This document shows positions 52,401 to 60,287 of a stretch of 64,000 nucleotides of DNA, one piece after another. The notes beneath the pieces are model-generated. The model saw only the letters and a program-made list of their open reading frames with translations, had not been told where the DNA came from and made no database searches. Both the position numbers and the translations under genes were made by a program. The stretch is from Roseobacter sp. (GTDB lineage: Bacteria; Pseudomonadota; Alphaproteobacteria; Rhodobacterales; Rhodobacteraceae). The number at the start of each line of letters is the position of its first letter. Positions within the stretch are counted from its first letter, which is position 1. Where the stretch lies: positions 1 through 64,000 of the forward strand of contig PCCY01000031.1 of NCBI GenBank assembly GCA_002731875.1, read 5' to 3'.

Positions 52401-55180
52401 GTCGCATCAAATGACTTTATCAAGTCTTCCAACGATTCAAGGATCGGTGCCTGGTCGACATCTGACGCCGGGGATGGGTCAGACCGGCGCTGCTCCTGTT
52501 CTGTGCTAAATGACCCCGAACGCAACTGGGTGGTTGTAGCGATGCCGCTTTCATTCCGTGCGGAGCGCACAGGGCTGTTTTGCTCTATGATCGGTAGATC
52601 AGCTGCAACCAGGGAATTCGGTCTTTGGGTTTTCTTGTAATGCTCGCGCCGGTCCGCCACCTCGCCAAGCGAGGACGACGTGCATTCTCTAACTGCAAAA
52701 TTCTCGGTCCGAAGCTCGCCCTTTCTTAGTGGAACCAACCTGGAGCCCCCATGCTTCAGGTCGTTTGTACGCGTTACCATGACCTGAGTTGCATCAGGCA
52801 AAGTATCGTCTTGAACCTGAAAAGCGTGCGTTACAGGGCGCAGGCCAAAAAGCGAATACTTGCCGTTGATGTCAGTGACGACCGACAGTCCGCTCTGTGT
52901 CACGATCCGTACGCCAGGAATTCCGGGTTCGCGGTGATCACCCGGAATGCCGTTTCCATCGCAATCCATAAATACGGTACCAATCACTGTCCCGTTACGT
53001 GCAAATACCCCTCCGGTGTTATCCAGACGCACTGTCGCCAGCGCATGCGGTGATTGGCGCGGTACCCCTGTTCCAGCCTGGTTGCCTGTCAATACAGCGG
53101 TGTTTTCATTTGGGCCTTCACGGGCCGCTGCTGTGAATTGCATGACGTAGGTCACCTCATGCGCGGACAGCAAGGTGATGTCGTCAAGGTCAAAGACCAG
53201 GTCGCCATTGTCGCTGACCACGGGGTCTGCCCAAATTTTCCCATCCAGACTTACGGATCCGGGTACCAGGCTGCTGCCAAAAGGTGGGGTATCCAAAACT
53301 TCTGCATTCACCAGCGCTTGCTGCATGTTGTTGGTGAGTTTTAACGTATAGGTAACAAACTCTCCTGTTGTGACCCGTTTGAAGTCGCTCGTTTTCTCGA
53401 GCGAAACCGGCGCACCATAGTGAGGATCTACCGGTATGTCTGACTGGTTCATCACACCACCGGGATGTTGGAAGCTTTCCCCAAAGCCAGCCGTGTTTAC
53501 CCGACGGCCAAAGCCTGGAAACCCAGTACGCACTGACGGGAATTCCCAGGCCGGCGCGTTGATGACGGTGTATTTGTATTCCCCGGTATCGACATTGCCG
53601 AATGCAAAAAAGCCCCGGGCGTCGGTGGTTCTTCGGGCTACTTCGTGCCCGCTGGCTACATCAATCATAGCGATAGTGGTTTCCGCGACCGGAACATTCG
53701 TCAGCGAATTGAAAAGGAAGTTTCCGGGGTTTATGAGTAATTCGTCATTCAGAGCGACGCGGGCGCAGTCGCTTGTGGCGATGATCGTACCACCGTCTTT
53801 GGTCGCGACGACATTGTCGCCCGAAACGGGTACATCCATGCGCACAAGCGGAATGGCGGGGGTCACGAACTCCCCTGTATTCTTCCCCGTTTCAATCGCT
53901 GCAAATACCTCGATGTCACCGGTAAGCTTACTGCGGACCGTAACGACCGTTTCATCGATCTCTTGTGATGCGTTGCAGGCACCGGAAGTCAATCGAAGCC
54001 GGGTATCGCGGCCCAGGTTTGCAAAACGCTGATCAGCGTTGGTGCCGGGATCTTCAAAGCGTAAACTTCCTGACGCAGCGCCTTTGCGGTTGTAGCGGGT
54101 TGTATTGGAAAAGAGTGGGATGACCTGCCCTTTGACAGTCATAAAGGTCTCGGCAGTGTTGATAACCTCGACATCCCCCAAATCTGCTGCCAAGCTGACT
54201 GCAAACGAAGGGTCCCCGGAACGGCCCATGGTAAATGGTCCATCGACAAAAAACGCGACGGCATCAATCTCTCCGTCCGGGCGTGTTGTCCGATAATCAT
54301 GGAGGGGGGCACCAGCCTCATGATAAAGGGGTATCATCCCCCCTTCATCCGGAAAGCTGTGGAAATTCGTATTTAGCGGAATTGCGTCACGCAACAGGAT
54401 GCCCGTGCGAGACGCACCATCGATGTGAATCGGCTTCCCGTCTATTTCTTGGTAGGGCTGAACATCCATTTCAGAATTATTTCGCAGACGAAGCGCATAG
54501 ATCAGCGTAGTCGCGGCAGCCTCTTCTTGAACGGTCTGTTCTTTTTCCAATTCTAACGCACTGCTAGCAACCGTGGAAGTGCCGGCTGCATTGTTGACGA
54601 TCAGCGTTTCACTAGCATATTCGCCAACCGGTTTTCCCGTAACTTGCAGCATTGAGCTTAGTTCGGCATCAGGTTCAGCGGCAAAGGAAAGACGAAACTC
54701 ATAAATCAACTGGATACGTTCGTTGGGCTGCAACATCATTACGGAAGCTGCCGTGACTGCCTGTTCGGAAGGATCGATGCGTCCGTTTCGGTTCGCATCG
54801 ATCACCAGACGCGTGGCGTTTACCATTGTGTCTTCAGCTTGGTCTTCGACGGTCATTTGCGTCTCAAGCGGTACGTTGCCTGAATTCAAGACCTCGAAGT
54901 AATATTGCGCCATTGCACCGCGTGTCAGAAAAAGTTCGGACCTTCCCAGAACTTCCAGGTTCGGAACCGCAGCAACTTGGGCGGCAACTTCATTAGACAG
55001 AAGAGCCTCGACCACGCCGAGCGAATTATTGAAATACGTGGAGGGCGCGACACTCTTGATTACTGTACCGGCTGGAGCAGATTGAGAAGCAGCAAGCTGA
55101 GGCAGACAGAAAATCATTAACGCGATAGGCAAGCAAAGGTAGAATGCACGCCTCACTATTGGTTGAAGAAAACTGCGCAT
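49439..55180 (-). CDS. Giant DUF11-like surface protein with outer-membrane barrel
   Basis: A 1913-residue exported protein with a signal peptide ending LAASQSA. In order: N-terminal beta domains (about 40-560), a DUF11-type repeat (about 590-720, PVSLEKTSDFKRVTTGEFVTY), a Cna-B/SdrD-like module (about 725-800, VIGTVFMDCDGNGIPG), a low-complexity linker, invasin-type Ig domains (about 980-1150) and a long C-terminal region of alternating amphipathic strands ending in LYLRINFLLDDSLWDQLDQFLGI. The last part resembles an outer-membrane beta-barrel of 20 or more strands. It is the last gene of a three-gene operon with two smaller DUF11-like proteins, and may anchor them at the surface. A hairpin in front of it probably lowers its expression. 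Confidence 0.75.
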   Translation of the reverse strand: MRSFLQPIVRRAFYLCLPIALMIFCLPQLAASQSAPAGTVIKSVAPSTYFNNSLGVVEALLSNEVAAQVAAVPNLEVLGRSELFLTRGAMAQYYFEVLNSGNVPLETQMTVEDQAEDTMVNATRLVIDANRNGRIDPSEQAVTAASVMMLQPNERIQLIYEFRLSFAAEPDAELSSMLQVTGKPVGEYASETLIVNNAAGTSTVASSALELEKEQTVQEEAAATTLIYALRLRNNSEMDVQPYQEIDGKPIHIDGASRTGILLRDAIPLNTNFHSFPDEGGMIPLYHEAGAPLHDYRTTRPDGEIDAVAFFVDGPFTMGRSGDPSFAVSLAADLGDVEVINTAETFMTVKGQVIPLFSNTTRYNRKGAASGSLRFEDPGTNADQRFANLGRDTRLRLTSGACNASQEIDETVVTVRSKLTGDIEVFAAIETGKNTGEFVTPAIPLVRMDVPVSGDNVVATKDGGTIIATSDCARVALNDELLINPGNFLFNSLTNVPVAETTIAMIDVASGHEVARRTTDARGFFAFGNVDTGEYKYTVINAPAWEFPSVRTGFPGFGRRVNTAGFGESFQHPGGVMNQSDIPVDPHYGAPVSLEKTSDFKRVTTGEFVTYTLKLTNNMQQALVNAEVLDTPPFGSSLVPGSVSLDGKIWADPVVSDNGDLVFDLDDITLLSAHEVTYVMQFTAAAREGPNENTAVLTGNQAGTGVPRQSPHALATVRLDNTGGVFARNGTVIGTVFMDCDGNGIPGDHREPGIPGVRIVTQSGLSVVTDINGKYSLFGLRPVTHAFQVQDDTLPDATQVMVTRTNDLKHGGSRLVPLRKGELRTENFAVRECTSSSLGEVADRREHYKKTQRPNSLVAADLPIIEQNSPVRSARNESGIATTTQLRSGSFSTEQEQRRSDPSPASDVDQAPILESLEDLIKSFDATPGFVDLVDGQTVQKHIQSVRVKAKADLSLELMVNGRVLGTDRIGERTKWQKTGVQALDFVAVQLAAGENRLTLVGRDSFGIERSRSEIRVVAPGKPAKMEIIAAPTASATPTDVIPVVVRVLDARNRPVPASGIVTLHTKLALWDVTDIRSGTPGVQVYLDNGEATFDLIPPQVAGNDIISVSGSFGRAEASITFTPDLDQRVMVGVIEGAIALGGEKSQLLDPGRFSSFEDTITGLRGELYLKGAISGKTLLTLRYRSDQDTEARLFRDIQGDEYYPVYGDNSERGYDAQSSGNLYVKVEKGRSYILYGDIAIESEATALKLDGIRRVAQGAKAHWENDKVSITLFGARTALEQRVQEISGRGVSGPYSLVLDGYVQGTERVEILVRDKEGGDVITSSPLRRGTDYLLDFFRNSLTFDDPVRQFDAQGNPVSIRITYEVDVEGADRYWLYGGEINVAVGERTTIGARAVHADAVVGNTARERLQSSYIRHEDRNGGIWEAEFARSENNQRVPDTAVRFSYGIRNEFGHLDFEVIHAGPEFVSRGGLALPGTTRSRLDYSYQIDNRTDFLLGVEYIRDQVSDNEQLLVDAVYAKQFNKHFRGFVGLEYRLNQDAGDTDSQTGVIIGAHWSPVSRPGTVIKAELRQPLAGDDRPTKLTLGMSREPIPGWRSYSDIEMTFGDDQISTYSRLGFSYDLNDWLRGNTDFVKSIADLDTVMNQALMATWAANTNTTFTFGVEHSRRMEANDQELTSVAVGAKWGSGAESWVGDADFDSTFEKNGKTHYASIGLAGKISTDFTFLGRSRVALDKRNGGYHRRIRSRVGVAYRPIEDPRLEMLAWYEHRIEEKFSKSVTHLWSVDASFEVNQDLRLNGKYAGQSQRIEFLGGHRAQSMTQLLQAGFNCELADDRFQIGLSASHLWDDAGNSTNGLGVEIGFVPTKGALLALGYNKAKGETVGRNDLYQQGLYLRINFLLDDSLWDQLDQFLGI

Positions 55181-55220
55181 CAGCCTTATTCCTTACCTAT
55201 CAATGTCTCGGGGAAAACAA

Positions 55221-55257
55221 TGCGCCTCCGGACTACTGGGATAGCTCCGAAGGCGCA
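55221..55257 (-). terminator. Attenuator-like hairpin between DUF11 genes
   Basis: On the minus strand UGCGCCUUCGGA pairs with UCCGGAGGCGCA (one U-G) and is followed by UUGUUUUC. The position, after the 880-residue gene and before the giant gene, suggests partial termination. Confidence 0.7.
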
Positions 55258-55267
55258 GAGGCTTCGC

Positions 55268-57910
55268 TTAGTTGTCCACCTGAACGGTGAATTCTAGTCT
55301 AGCGAAACCGCCGGGGAGCACGGAGCCATGGGCGCTCGAAACATTTCCGGACGAGATTGTGACGGTGCTGGATGCCGGAAAGAGGGTTTCGTTGCATGCA
55401 CCACCGCAGTTTGTAACTGTGGTATAGGCAGGTGCTGCATCCAATATGGTGACATCCGTAGCTGGTGCGGCGCCGGTGTTTTCAGCGACGACCTGATACC
55501 TGATACACTGCCCGGGTTCGACATCCTGCCGTGTTTTGGTAAAGGTCCCGACAAAACCGTCACAATTCGGGTCGACATACTGGTATTTTACAAGCGTCAT
55601 GTCACCAGAGATAATCGTGATACGGTCTTCGACAGAGTTGTTTGTCAAATCGGAATCTGTAGCTGTCCCAATGTTAAGCGCACTTCCAATTGTGATCGTA
55701 CCGTTTTCAGTCACGCCGCTGGTCGCAGTTGACGGGGACTGCACGCGATAGATAACCGAAATTGTATCGCCTGGTGCCAGTCCGTTCACGCCGGCAGATA
55801 CACCGTCGGTCAAATCATTGAAGTTATCGATCACTATTTCCGATGGATCAATGACCCCGTTTTTGTTTGCATCCCAGAAAACAGCACCTGAAAAATTGGT
55901 GAGTCCGCTTTGCGTGATCGAGGCCTCGGTGATGGCGACGTTGCCGTTGTTAGTAATCGTGTGAAGCATGTCGACGATACCGCCGGGCGAAGCTTGCGCA
56001 CTTTGACTTTCAATGATTTCAACGTCATAGACTTCATTTACCGTCACGCGGTTCACGATACTGTCACCTTGGCCTGATACGGCCGACGTTAGTGCAATCT
56101 CTACATCCGTATCGCCGGGCAAGGCATCTGCTGTCGGTGTTACAACCGCGGTGAATGTCCGGCTGGCCCCTGCGGCAATGGTTCCCGTGTTACTAATAAC
56201 AGAGCCGTCATCAGCGCGGAATTCTACTGTCCACCCTGGTGGAAGTGCTTGAGCCAATGACAGGTTATAGCTGTCTGACACCGGTCCCTGATTTTGTACC
56301 AACATATCAAATACGACTGGTGTGCCTGGATCGGTGGTGTACGTCACCCAAGGTGCGCCGCCAGCCGCCGTAGGGGCCAGACCATCGCCTTCTGCACCGA
56401 CCACAGCATTCTCAAGATCGACAGATGACGGCAATACTGCACCATCAAACTTGGCCGTCGAGGTATCTGATACGCCTGATCCGTCCGAAACAGTCGTTAC
56501 AGTTGCTGTATAATCCGCGGCACCGGTGGGGGGAACATCCGTTGGCAGCGTTGCGATCAGTGTAACCTTCGCGCTGTCATCAACGGCAAGAGGTCCGACA
56601 GACCCAACAATCGGCGTCACACCATCGGCACCCACAAAGCGGAAAGTTGTACCCGGGGGATAATTGACGTTGTTGACTTGAAGGGTGAAGCTATCCGTCT
56701 GGTTCGATAGGTTGGTGAGGACAAATTCGTGCTTGATCGAGCCACCTTGCCCGACACTTTGGGATTCAGTGACGATGTCATCGTTCAGTCCATCATCATC
56801 GGTTGACGACACCACCGTACCATTGACCGAATTGTCGGCATTGATTGCAGTATCAGCAATCTCTACCCGGTACTGGTCCGCGACAACGACAGAAGCCGTA
56901 TTCGAGGGGGGGAAGGCAACGGCGTCAACCTCTTGCGTGGCCACGTTGGTGATCGTCCCCGCGTTCGCTGTGTCAGCAATCACAGCTTGGAAGGTCACGC
57001 TACCTGAACGACCTGATCCGATCGACGACAGGTTAAAGTTGATTGTTTGACTATTATCATAGGCATAGGCGATCGTTTCACCGGACCCATTCGTTTTATC
57101 GACGACGGTCGATCCGTTACTTTCGTCAAGCGGCCCTGTTGCATCCGACCAGGTCGCCGAGTTGGGTACGTAAGTGAGACGACCGTCGAGAACGTCTTGA
57201 ACGACATAGTTATTGGCGGCAGTCAAACCAGTGCTAGAATAGGTTAACTTGATGGTGACGGTGTCACCGGCGTCCACGATACTTGGGTTCCCGCCCGACG
57301 CAGCATCCGCGACCATCGATTTCACCAATTCGACGATGGCGTCGTTTGATATCGTCAAGGTATCAGTATTGGCGCTCGAAATGGCGCCATCCAATGCGGA
57401 AACTGCCGTGATCGCAATGGTGTCTGAACCTGTCGCATTTGACGGCACAGTTGCTTCGATAACGACCCCGAACTGTTCTCCGGCTGCCAATGTCGGTGTG
57501 GTGGTCAACGGTGTTGCACTGTCCGCGACACCATCCATGTTGGTGTCGGGGTAGAAAACCAGCTGAGAGGTGTCCAAAGTGCCGACATTGTTTTCCACTG
57601 CCGTCAACGTGAAGCTGTCCGGCCCGTTACCTTCGTTGGTAAGGATGTGAGGGAGGAACGCCTTGCCGCCCGGGGCAATGGTCTCGGTGTTATCAGAGGT
57701 CAGGGTCACTCCAGCGACTTGCTGAACGATCGTTTCTACGGTGTTGGAGGTCACGGTGATCGTGTCACCCGCGTCATTGGTGTAGGTCGCTATCGCTTGG
57801 TTGCCGATCACCGAACCGGCTTGGGGTGCCGCTGATACCGCCACGGCACCGATTGCGGCACTGACAGCCAACGCACTGGCAGTCCGCATGAAAATAGGTT
57901 GATATGTCAC
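55268..57910 (-). CDS. Secreted DUF11-repeat protein
   Basis: An 880-residue exported protein (signal peptide ending AVSAAPQ). It is built almost entirely of DUF11/NEW3-like beta-sandwich repeats, about six: for example around residues 55-185 (TETIAPGGKAFLPHILTNEGNG), 195-335 (SIVDAGDTVTIKLTYSSTG), 640-760 (ASPGGIVDMLHTITNNGNV) and 780-880 (VEPGQCIRYQVVAENTG). The protein is poor in Cys and Lys and has no membrane anchor of its own. The likely role is a structural surface or extracellular layer protein displayed with the barrel protein encoded downstream. A second ATG seven codons in is possible. Confidence 0.78.
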   Translation of the reverse strand: MTYQPIFMRTASALAVSAAIGAVAVSAAPQAGSVIGNQAIATYTNDAGDTITVTSNTVETIVQQVAGVTLTSDNTETIAPGGKAFLPHILTNEGNGPDSFTLTAVENNVGTLDTSQLVFYPDTNMDGVADSATPLTTTPTLAAGEQFGVVIEATVPSNATGSDTIAITAVSALDGAISSANTDTLTISNDAIVELVKSMVADAASGGNPSIVDAGDTVTIKLTYSSTGLTAANNYVVQDVLDGRLTYVPNSATWSDATGPLDESNGSTVVDKTNGSGETIAYAYDNSQTINFNLSSIGSGRSGSVTFQAVIADTANAGTITNVATQEVDAVAFPPSNTASVVVADQYRVEIADTAINADNSVNGTVVSSTDDDGLNDDIVTESQSVGQGGSIKHEFVLTNLSNQTDSFTLQVNNVNYPPGTTFRFVGADGVTPIVGSVGPLAVDDSAKVTLIATLPTDVPPTGAADYTATVTTVSDGSGVSDTSTAKFDGAVLPSSVDLENAVVGAEGDGLAPTAAGGAPWVTYTTDPGTPVVFDMLVQNQGPVSDSYNLSLAQALPPGWTVEFRADDGSVISNTGTIAAGASRTFTAVVTPTADALPGDTDVEIALTSAVSGQGDSIVNRVTVNEVYDVEIIESQSAQASPGGIVDMLHTITNNGNVAITEASITQSGLTNFSGAVFWDANKNGVIDPSEIVIDNFNDLTDGVSAGVNGLAPGDTISVIYRVQSPSTATSGVTENGTITIGSALNIGTATDSDLTNNSVEDRITIISGDMTLVKYQYVDPNCDGFVGTFTKTRQDVEPGQCIRYQVVAENTGAAPATDVTILDAAPAYTTVTNCGGACNETLFPASSTVTISSGNVSSAHGSVLPGGFARLEFTVQVDN

Positions 57911-57963
57911 AGGTTTAGTTCCTCTGAATAGTTACTGGGGAGAATTTGTAGTGAAATGCGAGA

Positions 57964-58473
57964 TCAGTTAACGCGGACGCGATAACTGTTTTTGGCGATC
58001 TCACCGGGCTCGAGCGGCTGAGAAAATGTCCAGCGTACGGCTGCCACTTCCTCTTCGGGCAAAGGCTCTTCACTCAGGTTGCCATCGGCATCCACGACCT
58101 TGCGCGAAGCGGGCAAGGTAGACCACTCAAGACCCTCGATTTCGGGGTCCATTTCAGCCTGTACTTCAAATACGGCGCTGACGGATGTGTCTTGTCCGCC
58201 AAATGTCAGCGAAACCCCTTGCGGTACTGGGGCGGCGATAACGAGCCCGGAGAGCGCCTGCTCGGTCATGTTTTCATGCAGCAGTTGGTAATGAATGGTT
58301 TCACCGGGTTTAACGGTTTCCCGCTCCACCAGTTTCTCCGCCCCGTCCGCATCGGTTTCCACTACCATGAAAGAGAAATTGCTGGAGAGAGCTTCGGCCG
58401 CCGACATGCTGGCCATCGACATCACAAACCCGGCGAATATCGCACAGGTGATTTTTTGGGTACCAATATTCAT
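57964..58473 (-). CDS. Small secreted DUF11-like protein
   Basis: A 169-residue exported protein with a signal peptide ending MSAAEAL. The mature part is one beta-sandwich of the DUF11 type: VKPGETIHYQLLHENMTEQALSGLVIAAPVPQGVSLTFGG. It is the first gene of the operon, 53 bases upstream of the 880-residue gene. It may be a subunit, chaperone or cap of the same surface structure. There is no catalytic motif. Confidence 0.72.
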   Translation of the reverse strand: MNIGTQKITCAIFAGFVMSMASMSAAEALSSNFSFMVVETDADGAEKLVERETVKPGETIHYQLLHENMTEQALSGLVIAAPVPQGVSLTFGGQDTSVSAVFEVQAEMDPEIEGLEWSTLPASRKVVDADGNLSEEPLPEEEVAAVRWTFSQPLEPGEIAKNSYRVRVN

Positions 58474-58620
58474 TCATTTTTTCCCATGTTGACCGGCTTC
58501 TAGTTCCGGCGATTTCGGTGAACTGACCTCAGTCGGGGGTCGTTCTTCCGTCATCATTTCGGGAAAACATGGGTGATGCATTCTCGCTTAGGGTTAAATG
58601 AGGGCTCTCTTGGGGATTGC

Positions 58621-58638
58621 GCTATCCGTATGGATAGC
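58621..58638. promoter_or_regulatory. 18-bp palindrome, LuxR-box-like
   Basis: GCTATCC-GTAT-GGATAGC is a perfect inverted repeat with 7-base arms, about 150 bases before the first DUF11 gene. Its size and symmetry are like LuxR-type operators. No LuxR gene is in the window. Confidence 0.4.
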
Positions 58639-58744
58639 TGTGCCTATCTGGTTGGAATGGCTGGAAATAATTCGGTTATAAGGAAATCATGGTATCCATG
58701 CGGCATCCCTCCATCCACCGCCTGTGTGAAGGCATGGACGAATC

Positions 58745-58777
58745 GTGGAACCGCTCTTGGAAAGAGCAACGTTCCAC
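58745..58777. terminator. Imperfect 13-bp hairpin past nuoN
   Basis: GTGGAAC-c-GCTCTT pairs with AAGAGC-aac-GTTCCAC around a GGA loop, about 95 bases past the nuoN stop. It may end the nuo transcript. There is no U tract. Confidence 0.45.
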
Positions 58778-58870
58778 AAACGAACCGCTGCTGGACCCGT
58801 CAGGGCTTCGACCTACGTGACTGCATCGCCTTGCTTATTGTTACAAGCAGAGGTTAGGTTTGGGATCTGC

Positions 58871-60283
58871 CTAGAGCGGCAGTAACCGGCTCATCTCGAA
58901 TGCCGACAACGCTGTTTCTACCGGGATGACGCTGAGAAGAACTGCGACCGCGCCAACCCACACCGCGATGCTGGTCAATCGCCCCAATACCGCAACGTCA
59001 CCGGTGGGCTTCCCGAAATACAGGCGGCCCATGACACGCGCATAGAAATAAAGCGATGCGACGGTATTTGCGGCGGCCACGACAGCCAGCCAAAGGAAAC
59101 CGCCGTCGACTGTTGTAATAAACAGCGTAAGCTTACCGAAGAACCCGACCGTTGGCGGGATTCCGACCAAGGACAGAAAAGCGATGACCAGCGCTGCGGC
59201 AGCAACCGGTTGACTTACAGCCAGGCCATCATAGTCGCTCAATGCAGTTCGGCCCCGCAAATGAGCCACAACGGAGAATGCGGCCAGATTACCGATGGCA
59301 TAGCTCGCCACAAAAGCAAGCAACGCGGTCAGGGCATCGGGGCTAAGCCCAAGCACCGTAATAGCCATCAGCAAGTAGCCGGCCTGTGCAACCGAGGACC
59401 AACCGATCAAGCGTCTAAGATCGTCTTGCTTGAGGGCCGCAAGGTTACCCAGTGTCATCGTCGCGACGGCGATCACAGCTATCAGCTCTCGCAGGTTCAT
59501 GAATTCCGGCGGAACCAACTGAACGACACGCGCCAAGGCGATCGCAGCACCAATTTTAGGCACGACGGTTAGAAAGGCCGCCGAAGGCACTGGCGCACCC
59601 TCTGCTACATCGGGCAACCAGGCATGTGACGGTACCGCCCCCAGCTTGAAGGCTACGCCGGTGATCGTCATCGCGAGCCCGACAAACAGTAGCGGCGACA
59701 GACCCTTGCCCAATTTTAATGCAAGGGCAATATCCTGATATCCGCTGGTTCCCAGCAGGCCAAGTATCAGTACTATTCCGGTAATCAGCAGTGCGTTTGC
59801 CAACGCACCCATCAGAAAATACTTCATTCCCGCCTCGACCGAGAGCGCCCAATCCCGGTGCCAAGCTGCAAGGGTGTAGCCGGTTACCGATGACAGCAAC
59901 ACGGAGATCACAAGCTGTAGAAGGTCGCCTGCCCCTGCCATCGTCATGGCACCCAGGGCGGCCAACATGAGAATTGCGTAATATTCGCCGTGTCTGGGAT
60001 CGCTGCGGAACCAGTCAGGAGACAACATGATGCAAAAACCGGTTGCCAGCAAAATCATCACTCGCGCCCAGAGGCTGGCCCCATCCATCGCCCATGTTCC
60101 AGTGAAGGTAAAACGCGTCTCGCCCAGCTGAACCATCAGGAGTACCAATGCCACCGCGATACCAACCAGCGCGATAATTGCGGATCCTGCTTGCAGGTTG
60201 CGCGGGGCCAGTGCCGCAAAAAGCAGTGATAACACGGCCGCCACGATGATCGCGATTTCGGGTGCTAAGTCGCCGATTGGCAT
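58871..60283 (-). CDS. nuoN: NADH-quinone oxidoreductase subunit N
   Basis: Antiporter-like membrane subunit (470 residues) of complex I, with about 14 helices. Typical stretches are VEAGMKYFLMGALANALLITGIVLILG, SHAWLPDVAEGAPVPSAAFLTVVPKIGAAIAL (a key Lys of the proton path) and QDDLRRLIGWSSVAQAGYLL. The length is near that of the E. coli protein and shorter than the roughly 500 residues of mitochondrial-type alphaproteobacterial NuoN. It is the last gene of the nuo run seen here. Confidence 0.93.
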   Translation of the reverse strand: MPIGDLAPEIAIIVAAVLSLLFAALAPRNLQAGSAIIALVGIAVALVLLMVQLGETRFTFTGTWAMDGASLWARVMILLATGFCIMLSPDWFRSDPRHGEYYAILMLAALGAMTMAGAGDLLQLVISVLLSSVTGYTLAAWHRDWALSVEAGMKYFLMGALANALLITGIVLILGLLGTSGYQDIALALKLGKGLSPLLFVGLAMTITGVAFKLGAVPSHAWLPDVAEGAPVPSAAFLTVVPKIGAAIALARVVQLVPPEFMNLRELIAVIAVATMTLGNLAALKQDDLRRLIGWSSVAQAGYLLMAITVLGLSPDALTALLAFVASYAIGNLAAFSVVAHLRGRTALSDYDGLAVSQPVAAAALVIAFLSLVGIPPTVGFFGKLTLFITTVDGGFLWLAVVAAANTVASLYFYARVMGRLYFGKPTGDVAVLGRLTSIAVWVGAVAVLLSVIPVETALSAFEMSRLLPL

Positions 60284-60287
60284 ATGA

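Larger units (their letters stand above)
58474..58870. other. Intergenic region between nuoN and DUF11 operon
   Basis: About 400 bases, with the DUF11 operon promoter and the end of the nuo transcript. It contains the palindrome at 58621 and the hairpin at 58745. The open frame of 94 codons on the plus strand has no ribosome-binding site or family resemblance. The usual nuoN followers (birA, coaX) are absent. Confidence 0.5.

Noticed and set aside
58747..58773. GGAAC and CGTT in plus orientation, possible EcfG promoter
   Set aside because: The spacer is 18 bases, the motif lies within a hairpin, and no plus-strand gene follows.
58573..58857. 94-codon plus-strand frame between nuoN and the DUF11 operon
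   Set aside because: No ribosome-binding site, unusual composition, and a strong hairpin inside it.
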